A stretch of 64,000 nucleotides of DNA from Nymphaea colorata (Eukaryota; Streptophyta; Magnoliopsida; Nymphaeales; Nymphaeaceae), in assembly GCF_008831285.2 (NCBI RefSeq), contig NC_045147.1, positions 1,700,001 through 1,764,000 of the forward strand, in the 5' to 3' direction. Of this stretch, positions 12,397 to 23,500 are shown piece by piece. Below the pieces are notes generated by a model. The model did not search any database. It saw nothing but the letters and a program-made list of their open reading frames with translations, and was not told where the DNA came from. Each line of letters opens with the position of its first letter. Position 1 is the stretch's first letter. The position numbers were made by a program, and so were the translations under genes.

Positions 12397-13060
12397 CTAT
12401 GCTTATTGTTGAATCGTTGATCTTTTGGATGATTTTGTGCGTCATTCTTCCATTGCAGCTACAGGAAGGGGGAATAGGGAAGGGCGACAGAGGTGCAAGG
12501 AAGGGCGTCGGCCGAACCTAGCGTCCTTGCGCCACCCGTCGGCGGCCACCCACGCCGTTGGGTGGCCTCCCGGTGGGTTATTCATCGCCGTCTCAACAAA
12601 ACATAAGAAAAGGGGACCGCAGGATAGGCGACGGCTGGGAGGGACGATGGCAGGCGTAGGGAGACCGCCGACGACTTAGTTGTCGCCGGACGGACCCATG
12701 CGACACGCCGGCGCCCACCCAACATCTCCGGTGCCCTGCAGGTGGCTTTCTGGCTGTCGTTTCAGCCGCCCAAAATGGGAAAAGGGGCAAAACGTTAAAG
12801 AGGGAAAACTGGCCAGATTCGGCCGGTTTCCGGCGGGCGTCGGCCGGCCACCGTGGTGGCCGACGTCCGGCGACGCTGGCGGCACCCGCCGGCGGCCACC
12901 CACGGTGTTGGGTGACCCACCGGTGGAGCTTCACCGCCCGCCTGCCGTTCGGCAGGCGAGCGGTGGAGACGACGCCCGCGACCGCTCACGCGGTCGAGCG
13001 GGCGGGTCGGCCCGGGTCGGGTCTTGCAGACCCGATCCAGATCCATCAGATTTAAAAAAA
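12397..13060 (+). other. GC-rich leader segment of the Copia element
   Basis: Very GC-rich, CpG-rich sequence unlike the AT-rich surroundings. It contains a degenerate internal duplication: the segment near 12530-12580 (GGCGGCCACCCACGCCGTTG) recurs near 12888-12930 (GGCGGCCACCCACGGTGTTG). Open frames on both strands (for example 12680-13294) are low-complexity and follow from GC content. It may be captured sequence; no host gene is recognised. Confidence 0.6.
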
Positions 13061-13128
13061 AAAAAAAAACATTTTGCTGCCCGCCCGCGCCTCGCAGTTA
13101 TATCCATACGGCCTGGTTTTAAAAACTC

Positions 13129-13560
13129 GAACCGGTTCATTCGGTTTCAGACCGGTTCAATACGATTCAGAATCGATTCGAACCTTTCAGATCCGATTCA
13201 GACCATTTGGGGACCGGTTCATTCATTTCAGAACCGATTCGAACCATTTTCGAACCGATTCAGGGCTTTTCAAAACCGGTTCATTCAGTTTTGAAACCGA
13301 TTCTAGCATTTCAGAACGGATTAAGTTGATTTTTGAACCGATTCGGGCATTTTCAGACTGGTTCACTTGATATTTAGATCGATGCAGGGCTTTTCAGACC
13401 GGTTCATTGAGTTCTGAACCGTTTTTAGCCAATTTTAACCGGTTCAGTGGGTTTTAGAACCGATACGGTCTATTTTTGACCGGTTTGTCCAATTTTTAGA
13501 CCGGTTCAGCCGTATTTAGGGGCATGTGGGTGTTCTAGTTGCGGTTTAAGAACGATAAGG
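13129..13560 (+). repeat. ~21-bp degenerate minisatellite in the Copia leader
   Basis: About 20 head-to-tail units of 19-22 bp, consensus roughly GAACCGRTTCANNNNNTTTCA, many with the palindrome AACCGGTT. A 7-residue periodicity appears in the translated frame as a consequence of the 21-bp period. Confidence 0.85.
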
Positions 13561-14203
13561 GCCACTTTAAGGCCGATTCAGTGGTTCTTGACCCACTTAA
13601 GCACAATTATGGTATCGGTTTATAAAATTTTGGACTCTTTTGGGCCCATATCATTGAATCATTTGGTTTTGGATTTAATGTAGGGCAAATTTGTATGTAA
13701 TTTGGTTTATGCACCAAGTTTTGGATTCATGTAAGGCAATTTTGTATGTGTCACGTCATTGAATCATTTGGTTTTAGATTCAATGAATGACAAATTTTAT
13801 ATGTAAATTTTAATTAAGTATCATGTTTTGCATGTTTTTTAAATTTATGGATGTACTTTAGATGAATGTTTGGATTATGAATTTTGATCTTTGGCCATGT
13901 CTGTTGTTTGAAATGAGTACGTTTGTACTTTATGTCGCCAAAGTGACCTCTGTTGTACGAATTTGCTTGTTTTAAACATTAGATGATAGTATACTTGATC
14001 CATGCGGACAATGATCAGCCCAAAGGAGGATTGTTGTTTGGTCAGGTTTAAGTATACAGGGCAATGAATATGTGATAATTTTTTCAGGTTTCCATGTGAA
14101 TAGCGAGTCAATCCAAAGATAGGCTCGTTGTTTGACAGAGTTAATCATCTATATTCATTGTTGACCAAGAATACCACTTGCAGTTAGTATTTCAATCCAA
14201 AGA

Positions 14204-15352
14204 TTGGATATTAATGTTGCACCGGTACCTTGTGATGGGATTCAGGCTATTGTATTTAAATTCATTTATATTTGTTATTTCATCTTTGTACATGTATTGA
14301 TTGTGAGCATGTTTGGTATTTTTGTTGTTCATTGTACATTGAGTTCTGCTTCTATGATATCTGCAAATTTGAGTACTGTTCCTGAGTTAAATGGTTCGAA
14401 TTTTAAGGACTGGAAAGAAACTGTTATGATTGTTCTGGGTTGTATGGATCTTGACCTTGCATTTAGGGAGTTGTGCCTACCTCATCCAACAGATCAAAGT
14501 TCCCATGAGGATAAGCGGTACTTTGAACGGTGGGAACGCTCAAACCGCATGTGTCTAATGATCATGAAGAGATCAATCCCAGAAAATTTTCGGGGATCTA
14601 TTACTGAAAAGGCTAGTGCCAAGGCGTTCCTTGAAGAGATTGAAAAACGTTTTGCTAAAAATGAAAAGGCTGAAACAAGCACTCTTTTGAGTAAACTTGT
14701 GACGCTGAAGTATAAAAGTAAGGGAAACATACAGGAGCACATTATGGAAACGTCTCATTTTGCTTCAAAATTACAGGCGCTAGGTCTGAGGTTACCCGAA
14801 GACTTTATAGTGCATATGGTTCTTCTTTCTCTTCCACCACAGTTTGGACAGTTTAAAGTTAGTTATAACTGTCAGAAGGAAAAATGCACTCTTAATGAGC
14901 TCATTTCGCACTGTGTGGAAGAAGATGAGAGATTGAAGCATGATAGGATAGAAAGTGCTCACTTGGCTACTACGCCTAAAAGTAAGAAAAGGAAGACTAT
15001 TAAGGAAATTGCAGTTGATCACGCATCCATTAAGAAACAGAAGAAGCACAAGGAAGGCAAATCAAGCTGCTTCTTTTGCAAGGATGAAGGTCATATGAAG
15101 AAGGATTGTACTAAGTATCACGCATGGCGTGAAAAGAAAGGTACGATTCTTACTTTGGTTTGTTCTGAGGTTAATTTAATTTCAGTACCAAGGCACTTTT
15201 GGGTAGATTTGGTTGCTACTACTCACATAAGTGTTTCTGTGCAGGGCTGCCTAAATTGTCGGACGCCAATTGATGCTGAAAGATTCATCTATGAGGGCGA
15301 TGACATGAATGCGAAGATTGAAGCCATAGCAGATTTTTTGAGTTATTGTTAA
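14204..15352 (+). CDS. gag: Copia Gag polyprotein with protease remnant
   Basis: A 382-codon open frame. Residues about 50-250 form the plant Copia Gag (UBN2-type) domain, with recognisable NGSNFKDWKETVMIVLG and FASKLQALGLRLPEDF. A lysine-rich stretch precedes a CCHC zinc knuckle CFFCKDEGHMKKDC, the nucleic-acid-binding motif of Gag nucleocapsid. The following FWVDLVATTHIS aligns with the aspartic protease motif W-D-S-G-A-T-T-H, but S-G is replaced by L-V, so the protease should be inactive. The start may be a later Met (MISANLSTVPELNGSNF), since the first 50 residues are hydrophobic and not Gag-like. The frame closes at 15350 by an apparent frameshift: protease-downstream sequence continues in another frame. 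Confidence 0.88.
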   Translation: MDINVAPVPCDGIQAIVFKFIYICYFIFVHVLIVSMFGIFVVHCTLSSASMISANLSTVPELNGSNFKDWKETVMIVLGCMDLDLAFRELCLPHPTDQSSHEDKRYFERWERSNRMCLMIMKRSIPENFRGSITEKASAKAFLEEIEKRFAKNEKAETSTLLSKLVTLKYKSKGNIQEHIMETSHFASKLQALGLRLPEDFIVHMVLLSLPPQFGQFKVSYNCQKEKCTLNELISHCVEEDERLKHDRIESAHLATTPKSKKRKTIKEIAVDHASIKKQKKHKEGKSSCFFCKDEGHMKKDCTKYHAWREKKGTILTLVCSEVNLISVPRHFWVDLVATTHISVSVQGCLNCRTPIDAERFIYEGDDMNAKIEAIADFLSYC

Positions 15353-17108
15353 AGACTGGTTGTTATTTGAATTTGATAGAAACTTATGTAATACCGCCTT
15401 TAGACGGAATTTAGTTGTTATTTCCTTATTGAACAAATTTGGTTATTATTGTTCATTTGGAGGAAATAAATTTAAATAGTTTCTGCATTCAAATTTGAAT
15501 TCCACTGGTTCTTTGTCTAGTAGCGATAACCTTTATTTGCTTGATACGGTTGCTTCATATAATGAAATCTTGCATGTTACGTTTAGTGGTACTAAAAGAA
15601 AATTAACCAAAAAGAATTCTGCTATGTTATGACATTGGCGCTTAGAACATATCTCTGAAAAGAGAATATAAAGGCTTATGTCAAAAGGAATTCTTGAGTC
15701 CCTTGATTTTGCAAACTTTAATGTCTGCACTGAATGTATAAAGGAAAAATGAACAAACATTAAGGGGTTATAAGTTTTATTTAATCCATTCAGTAAGTCT
15801 TTCTTTGAAAGGGAAACGCCCATTTCTTTGAGGATATTGAGTTTGGGAGGTGATCAGGTTATAAACATTGCTTTTGAAGAGGGACCTGAGTCCACTCTAT
15901 TCAGAAGAAGGCAATGATGTCGATCTCCATACTGAAGAACAAACTCAACAACCTCAAGAAAATTAAGTAGAGGTGTCACATAGGAAATCCATATATGGAC
16001 TAAAGCAAGTTTTCCAGTCAATGGTATTACAAACTTCATCAAGTTATAGTTTCATTTGGTTTCGAAATTAATATGGTTGATGAATGTGTATACCAAAAGT
16101 TCAGTGGGGGCAAATTTATCTTTCTAATTTTATATGTCGATGATATATTATTAGCAAGTAATGATGTTGGCATATTGCATGGAACTAAGATTTTTAGTCA
16201 ACAAAGTTTGACATGAAGGATCTTGGTTGTGCATCTTTTGTATTGGGGATCCAAATATTTCGAGATCGTTCTCGGGGTATTCTTGGATCATCACAAAAGG
16301 CCTACATTGATAAGGTGCTTCAGCGATATGACATGAAGGATTGTAAACCATGAAAGACTCCAGTTGCTAAAGGAGATAAGTTTAATCTCAAACAGTGCCC
16401 TAAAAGTAAAATCGAATCTAAAGTAATGGAAATGTTTCCCTATTTGTCTGTTGTGGGAAGCCTTATGTATGTTCATGTTTGTACTCATTTGGATATTCCA
16501 TTTATCATTGGAATGTTAGGCAGATACTTAAGTGATTTTGATATGGGTCATTGGAAAGCAGCCACAAGAGTTTTGAGGTACTTAAAAAGAACATAAGATT
16601 TTATGCTCACATACAGGAAGTCAGACCAGTGGGAGATCATTAGGTATTCAGATTCTGACTTTGCTGGGTGCCAAGATAATGGCATTCAATCAGGTTTTGT
16701 GATTACAGAATTTTGTCACGAGGCTGCGTATTATGTATGGTATAGAAATACCACTAAGGTTGTTGTGTGACAATAATTCATCAGTCATGTACTCTTATAA
16801 CAGCCACAATTTGTCAAAGTCGAAGCACATCGACATTAAGTTTTTGGACTGTTAAAGAGAGGATACAGAATGGTCAGGTGTCTTTAGAGCATATTGGGAC
16901 AAACTCTATGATTGCGGATCCGCTTACCAAGGGTTTAACACATAAGGTCTTTCACGAACATGTTGTTCATATGGGGGTGTTATCCTTGGATGATGTGTTG
17001 GTTTGGTGGGAGTTTGTATTTTGTTTGCTCTTATGTATGGACACATATTCAGTTTTATGCAGAATAAAGTTTAAAGTTCTTTGGTTCTATTCTGTGTTTA
17101 TGTGTTAG
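15353..17108 (+). pseudogene. Copia Pol remnants (gag-pre-integrase, RT, RNase H)
   Basis: Continuing in shifted frames, 15360-15780 encodes the protease tail and a gag-pre-integrase domain (HWRLEHISEKRI, then GILESLDFANFNVCTECIK) with several stops. The integrase core and first half of RT are absent. From about 15985, RT resumes: SIYGLKQ, the active-site motif LILYVDDILLAS (16120-16156), and KFDMKDLGCASFVLGIQIF, all interrupted by stops and frameshifts. RNase H/C-terminal remnants follow: YSDSDFAGCQDNG (16640-16690) and IADPLTKG (about 16910). No functional integrase or RT can be made. Confidence 0.88.
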
Positions 17109-17395
17109 GTTTTGATCTCCATAAGGTTTTAAAGTTGGACCAGTTGAGAATAGATATGTTGTAATCACATTACATGTAATTCTCATGCTATACATCCATA
17201 TCAGATCTATGTCATTGATTATGTTAACATTTGTGATCATTGAAGGTTTAGCTAATTTTATTATAGCGAAAGCCGCTTTGGTTCTGTGTTGATATGGTCA
17301 TGGACGAGATTGGTGAAAATGACGTTTATAAAATAGCAATTATGAGCTCCTAAGGTTTTATGTAATGTCTGAATGTATAAAGACATATTTGGCCC

Positions 17396-17405
17396 AAGTG
17401 GGAGA
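17396..17405 (+). other. Polypurine tract
   Basis: AAGTGGGAGA just before the 3' LTR is the expected plus-strand priming site. Confidence 0.85.
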
Positions 17406-17406
17406 T

Positions 17407-17883
17407 TGTAAGATCATTTGGTGAGCCGACATATGTCTATAAGGAATTTCAGACATTATGGCTGTCTTAACATAAATATCCGCTTAAGTGATTGCGTTTT
17501 GGGATATTACGTCATTTTAGATGGTATGAGGTAATTTTGAAATGTATAGATACCAGTATGGAATTACGGACTCTTTGATGGGTGGAATCCGTAATTGTCC
17601 TTATTATAAAATGGTAGTGGTCCCTGGGGTCGTGCAAAGGTTGCCTGAAACATTGGTTTCTAGGGTTTTCTTCTTTCCCATCTGAGAGAGACCTCAAGCG
17701 CGCCGCACGTACCCTGGAAGACCCTGCTGCGATCTTCCCGTGCACCAGATCAGATGGATTCAGGTACGCTTCCGCTTCAGTTTAACGTTTCATTTATTTC
17801 AATGATTTAGCAAGAGCATGATCCTGTTTTAGGGTATATATACGTTTGGTTTTGTATATGCGTTATGGGGAGAAATCCCTACA
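17407..17883 (+). repeat. Copia 3' LTR
   Basis: 477 bp, TG...CA, collinear with the 5' LTR. I count 13 substitutions, mostly transitions, and one 1-bp insertion. Confidence 0.93.
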
Positions 17884-18704
17884 GATACATCATAGAAAAA
17901 GTCCCAAATTTCACGAATATCTGTTATCTTTAGGTCAAAATGCCAACATGTGTGAAGTGCAGATCGCTGGGAGCTTGTTTTAGACACTCAAAATATTCCA
18001 GTAGTGGAACACAAAAAAAAAAGCAGTTGAGATAGTTTTCTAATTTAGTAGGTCAAAAAGTAAGTTATGCTCACGGACAGGGAGATCATCCATGTAAACG
18101 CGTCGCAGAACATGAACATATTATGCCAACATATGTAAAGTGTGCACCTTCGAAGCTAAAACAACAATGAACTTTGTATCTTGTCGTCACACACAGAGAG
18201 ACATTCCATTTGCATAAAGATGATTGACCAAATGCTTGAATCAGAAGGAAAAGCAAATGAAAAAAAAAATTATTTTGATTTAAGATTTGTCATCGATTGC
18301 TGATTTTAGGGGATTGGCCATTGCCATTTGCAACTGCAAAAGGCTCCAGGAGGCGCTTTGAGAAGTCACATTATTATACATGTTCAGATAAATCAAGGCC
18401 GTCTATGCGATTGTATCAAATGGGAAATGAGGCAACTTCTTGTTTCTTTGAATCATTTGATATCACTTTCGTAGCTCTTCTTCATTTTCCCAGTGGGGAT
18501 AAATGAGCGATCTTAGGTGATAAAATAGAAGACTTGACCATTCAACCACCTGTCTATTGACACACGCATGATCCCATGCTCATTTTCTGCATAACCTTTC
18601 GTCCTTTCATTCTCTTGAAGCTTGATTAGCACAGGCTCGTTTCTACCTAACTTTAATGGGTCCCTGCACAGAGCAACTTGGCTTACAGTTTCATTTAATG
18701 ATTA

Positions 18705-18784
18705 AAATTTCATTTTGGTTCCATGGCTATCCACGGTCTAATTTAGGCATTTATCAAAATTTAGTTAAAGCAACTAAAAAAATT
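18705..18784. repeat. Dispersed direct repeat, copy 1 (copy 2 at 19867-19934)
   Basis: About 58 bp beginning TTTCATTTTGGTTCCATGGC is repeated 1.17 kb downstream with two mismatches. The adjoining GCAACTAAAAAAATT follows copy 1 but precedes copy 2, so the blocks are permuted. Confidence 0.8.
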
Positions 18785-19962
18785 AAGGATAATCGTACAC
18801 ATAAGTTTGTGTGTGTGTGTATGTCTATATATATATATGTGTGTGTGTGTGTAGGTAATTTTACCACTTTTAGATGATAAAGCAGCTGCACCATGTTCTT
18901 GTTCTTTTAAAGGATTCATTCATATTCTCACTGAAGCCTGAACCTACTAGTATCTTGTTCAATTGTTTCTGGAATCATTTTACCTACATGTTCTTCCTTC
19001 CAAGAACCCTTTGCATGCGATGAATTTTGTCCAGTAAGTCTGGAAAGCAATCAGTCTCATTTGGCAGCAATTGAAGTATATTCTCCGATTCCACCACTCC
19101 TTTTCTTGCATACTCAGTTTGGCATGAAAGCAACTTGCAAATACCATTCTTTATGGTCTCTTATAACCACAAACCTCCAGCTCTTAATGGTAAATTTCGC
19201 CATTTCTATCATAGTTTCAGCGAATCTCAAACTACAAGAAGCAATTTGGGTAATATTCACGTTTAAGTCTGTATGTTAGTCCTATGGATGTCTTCAATAC
19301 CACTGCAAACTGGCCAGTCAATTTGCTTCAAATTAGTAAATGATGTTCGGTTGGGGATTCTATAAGACACATTCAACTCTTGAGGAATAACAAAAACATG
19401 CTCATGGTCAAATGTTTTAAACTAGACAACTGAATTCGACATGAAAAAGCTATCAAACGTAAAATGCTTTTGTTGTATCATTAGAAATTTAGTGTTTCTG
19501 TAAGATTTTGGTTTATTTTGGGTACACATGTACAAAGGATGCCAATTTAGTTTAGATCTATCCCTAAATCTTCTGAAAATCTGATTCATCTCCAGGGTTG
19601 GTTACTTGGTTTTGTCGTTGCTTCTGTGCTTCTCTTCTGGTGAAACCTATTACATATTTCCTGCTGCTTTTGGGTGCATCTCTATGAGTGTTGATTCAAT
19701 GTAGCGCAGTTCCCACGTCCTGAATTTGGTAAATATAGGATCGGTTCACTTGTACTGTATTATAGTCACAGATTCACAATGGTTCTCCGCTTGGTTATCA
19801 GATCTCCTAGCTGTTAACACTTAATGCTTCTCCTGTATTGCATTTTCATAGTAACAAATATGCAGGGCAACTAAAAAAATTTCATTTTGGTTCCATGGCT
19901 ATCCACGATCTAATTTAGGCGTTTATCAAAATTTCATATTTCATTTTCTCTCTCTTATACTA

Positions 19963-19963
<1 letters not shown>

Positions 19964-20060
<97 letters not shown>
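19964..20060. repeat. Compound microsatellite (AC)n(AT)n(AG)n
   Basis: About 49 bp of AC, 23 bp of AT and 25 bp of AG in direct succession. The same order recurs at 36903-36966. Confidence 0.95.
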
Positions 20061-20235
20061 AAGAGGATTGAAAGGTGTAACTTAGAAGGAAGAAGCATGT
20101 TTTCATCGTTATTAGAAATGAGTTCTTTAAACTGCGTAGGTTCCTTCCTCTCGCCAGTCACCAATATATTTTGATAAAAAAAAAATTCTCAGCTAACTCT
20201 AGCTCTGTTTCAATGCTCCTTTTTGTTTTGGTCAG

Positions 20236-20389
20236 GGGTGATACTGCATACTGTAGTCTAGAGTGCAGGCAGCAGCAGATGAACATCGATGAGAAGAAGG
20301 AGAAGTGCTCGATGACATCCATGAAGAAGGAGGCAGCCCCTGCTGGGTCTGAGCCCTCCGGGAAAGGAGAAACAGTTGATGCAGCATGA
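20236..20389 (+). pseudogene. FLZ (FCS-like zinc finger, DUF581) exon 2, orphan
   Basis: FLZ proteins are plant SnRK1-binding adaptors with a split finger encoded over two exons. Here a TTTTGGTCAG acceptor precedes a frame (phase 2) reading RGDTAYCSLECRQQQMNIDE then KKEK, the exact second half of the FLZ finger, with Cys-x3-Cys. It ends with a 30-residue tail and TGA at 20387-20389. The canonical exon 1 (first Cys pair and YMYR before the intron) is not visible anywhere between 11.9 kb and this acceptor. Either the intron is very long and its upstream part was split by the Copia insertion, or exon 1 is lost and this is a fragment. The coding frame of the exon itself is intact. Confidence 0.7.
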
Positions 20390-22269
20390 TGATGTTGATG
20401 ATGATCCACATTGTGTTCTATGGAATCTTAGATGATGATGATGATGACACATCGTTCTGCTGCCATTTCGAATGTTCTACCTTATAAATATGTCCTGTAT
20501 TTTTATAATTTTAGCAAGGGCAGCACTAGTTCTGGGGTTAAAGTGAAGTTAGGACCTTGTTTTTAGAAAAAAAAAGTTGCGGAAATGAAGATTACTGGCT
20601 CCTTGTATGATTGGCTAGGGTGCAGCAAGAATTTTCCTTAGATGGGTATCCAATGTTCACACGAGTTTTGAGAGAAAAGAAGTGAAAAAGAAAAAGTGAA
20701 AAGAAAGTATAAGAACTTATTGTTATTGTCTTAGACTTCTTTCTTCTTTAAAAAAAACTTGGTTGTCTTGTACAGCTCTCTTCTTCCCTCTGTGAATGAA
20801 ACTTCATTTTAAAGATCACCAGGAGCCATTGTTATGTATCTTTGCATCCATAAAGGTTTAGTTGGACATATTATAATCTTTTTCACTCATTCTGGTGCTC
20901 GTGACTGCCAATAAAGTATTCGGTATTGCAACTGATGGTCCTTATACAGAAAACAAACACTTCTCCCGTGAAAATTTTACTTTCTCAACGGCCAGGGCAC
21001 TTCCTTTTGTTTTTTTTGAGAAGGATTAAAATAAGCCTGATCAAAGTAAGTGTGGAGGGGCACCACCACATGCCGGGAGGGTTTCGGCCCCTACCATGTT
21101 CATTGTTCTCTCCTCTCGATAATTATAACCTTCTTTTTCATTGGAAACTATCTGATACCAATTTAATTGTGATATTATCTTAAAATCCCACTTTTACAGA
21201 TACAATAATTGCAATTATGTTTTGATGTATAAACATTAAAAAGAAACATCAGCACAAAATAAAGTTTTATATACTTCAAAAAAAGGTTGATCATTTAAAC
21301 TTCCTTTTTTGGTAATAAATCTAGAAATATAAGCTTATTTTTTCAAATCACAACATCCTTCATGAAACTTCAATAAAAAAAAGATCATTAATTGAAATGG
21401 AGTAGCTGGACGTACGGGCTTCAGATTGCGGGAGGAAAAGTACTCAATAAGTCCACCAAGGGCAGGTTAAAAAGTTTTTTCTTTGCTTTTGCACAATGAT
21501 TCCTGCTTCGGTTAGTAGCGGGGACGAAAATTTTGGAGGGACACTCATTAATAGATTTTCATAACTAAAAGGGTACTGTGTATATAACATAACAAATATT
21601 TAAAAATGGTAATATAAAAATAGAAAACATTGAAGAGTGGCCCATACCAACCTATATGTGACTCCTGGTTGGCTTGAGTAAAATAGGCCGCCTCATGAAA
21701 TTTTCGGCAGAAGGGCAATTAAGTAATTGAAATGCAGCATGGGCAGGTGTACTGAATGCTGGAAACAATATTTCAAAAGTCTCGGTCGAGGGTACACCGG
21801 CCAATATCAATTCTTGTAATTCTTGGAAATCGGCATTATATGGTAGTACAGTTAAAAGATTATGTCCAAATTAAAAGTGATGGAATATAAATATTGGGTG
21901 GACATTTTCGTAGGAACTTCAATTAAATGAATTTCTTGGTGCATAAAACTAGATGACAAGCAGCGATAAACAAAAAATTAAGTTATAAGAATTAAAGTCA
22001 GTCGCGCTGGATGTGGCTGAATGACTAATTATTTAAAAGTCCTTGCTAAAAGCACCACCTAAATTAGGATGTGATTTTGTATTCCAATGGTTACTCGCAT
22101 TTAATCATCGTAAATCGAGGGAACCAAAGTAGAAGACAAAGGTTGTAGCTTGTCGATTAGATGCTATAATACGGTTCCCAATACTAGGCAAGCAGAGGCA
22201 ACACCATGAAAGATGTAGGCATCTTCTATGCAAACTTAACGCAGCCGTATTCACATGGCATCAATATGG
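20390..22269. other. FLZ 3' flank and AT-rich spacer
   Basis: GATGAT-rich putative 3' UTR to about 20520, then AT-rich sequence without recognisable genes. At 21518-21660 there are weak similarities to DNA-transposon ends (GCGGGGACGAAAATTTTGGA), with no bounded element. Confidence 0.4.
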
Positions 22270-22469
22270 CTTACTTGTAGGGGCAGAGTCAGAAATTTTT
22301 TATGAAGCGAGTTGAATTAAAGTTTTTAAATGTTGACTAGGGTCGAAATATCATTTTTTAAAATTTTTATATAAAACAAGCAATTTTTTTAAAAATTTAA
22401 GTGTAATTTAAAAAAAAAAATGAGGTGGAGCCATGTAAGCCCTACCTTGACTCATCCCCTACTTACTTG
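22270..22469. mobile_element. hAT-type MITE, family 1, copy A
   Basis: A 184-bp element (22278-22461) with TIRs TAGGGGCAGAGTC / TAGGGGATGAGTC and a perfect 8-bp target duplication CTTACTTG (22270-22277 and 22462-22469). An 8-bp duplication and short TAGGG/CAGGG ends indicate the hAT superfamily. The AT-rich core is shared with copies at 25.5, 27.0 and 38.6 kb. Confidence 0.85.
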
Positions 22470-22599
22470 GTATCTTGAAGGGAAGGGTTTCGAAGCATCT
22501 CAATCAGACACCTCCTTATTCATTCCATCTACAACTCAATTTTTCATCCTTGTCTACGTATATGATATATAGTCTTATTACAGGTGCATTATTGTCTCA

Positions 22600-23500
22600 C
22601 ATTTGCCGAATGATCCAAGACCTCCACGCATCATTTTCAATGAAAGACTTGGTCAACTACCATATTTCATAGGCCTTGAGATGATATATCACGAAGACAT
22701 CGACCTAAGCCAACATAACTATGTTCTTAATTTTCTCAAGCACGCAAAAGTGGCCATGTGTGTCTTTCCATGAGCACGACATTAAGCTACATGAGGCTAG
22801 CAATAAATTTCTTTTACAATCGATCTCCCTATCGCATTGTTGCCTAAGCATTATAATATGTCTGTCTAACACGATCAGATGTTGCATTTGTTGTTAATTG
22901 TATGGGTGAATTCATGCATGCTCCCACTGAGGACGGCTAATCTTTTGTTAAACGTACTTTTCATTACCTCAGACACAATTAACTGGGCGCTTTGTTTCTA
23001 GCCATCTAGCACTTCGCTTCCCCTAAATGTGTTCACTAATGTCAATTGGGTAGGATGCTTCAATGACATACGATTGATGGGCAGTTTCATAGTATTTCTT
23101 GGTGACAATATTGCTATCTCTAGAGCATCATGGAAACAATGGATAGTTGCACATTCAAGCATAGAGGTTGAATACAAGGCATTCACATGTACTGCTGTTG
23201 AAATACTGTGGCGTAGATCCGTGTGAACTAAGCTATGAATCAATACTCAACATCTCCTAGCTTGGGTGCAAGAACATCTTTATACCTCATGTCCAAACTT
23301 GTTTTTTGAGCTCACAGTTTCCATATTGAAGTGATTTTCATTTCGTTAGAGATCATGTCATAGAAAAAACATTCAAATCAAATTCATTGGATATCAAAAG
23401 CGGGTTGCCAATGGTCTCGATAGGCCACTGTTTTAGCTCTTTTTCAATAGTTTTGGTCCAAGTTGCATGTCATCCACTTTCCTTTCATCTTGAAGGGGCA
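22600..23500 (+). pseudogene. Copia Pol fragment (RT end and RNase H)
   Basis: About 22620-22760, after one frameshift, reads FSMKDL then QLPYFIGLEMIYHEDIDLSQ, the RT region upstream of the connection domain. FMHAPTEDG and FLGDNIAISRASWKQ with AHSSIEVEYKAF (23029-23226) are the RNase H domain. Beyond it, HIEV..FVR-like and shifted remnants run to about 23500. There are multiple stops and shifts and no LTRs seen. It is unrelated in detail to the Copia element at 12-18 kb. Confidence 0.8.

Larger units (their letters stand above)
11902..17888 (+). mobile_element. Copia (Ty1-type) LTR retrotransposon, complete ends, non-autonomous
   Basis: The element runs from 11907 to 17883 and is flanked by a perfect 5-bp target duplication GATAC (11902-11906 and 17884-17888). 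Order: 5' LTR, PBS for tRNA-iMet, a long 1.8-kb leader, Gag with CCHC knuckle and a protease remnant, then gag-pre-integrase, partial reverse transcriptase and RNase H remnants, polypurine tract, 3' LTR. The order integrase before RT marks it as Copia. The integrase core and the N-terminal half of RT are missing. The LTRs differ at about 13 positions plus one indel by eye count. Confidence 0.93.
17889..20235 (+). other. Spacer or intron upstream of the FLZ exon
   Basis: AT-rich, with no coding exon recognised and in particular no first half of an FLZ finger. It contains a dispersed direct repeat, (GT)n/(TA)n tracts around 18808-18853, and a compound microsatellite. Confidence 0.5.

Noticed and set aside
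12680-13294. 204-codon plus-strand frame
   Set aside because: Low-complexity product of the GC-rich leader and the 21-bp array; it lies between PBS and Gag with no domain.
13129-13560. CRISPR-like regular spacing
   Set aside because: Units are degenerate head-to-tail repeats without unique spacers, in a plant retrotransposon.
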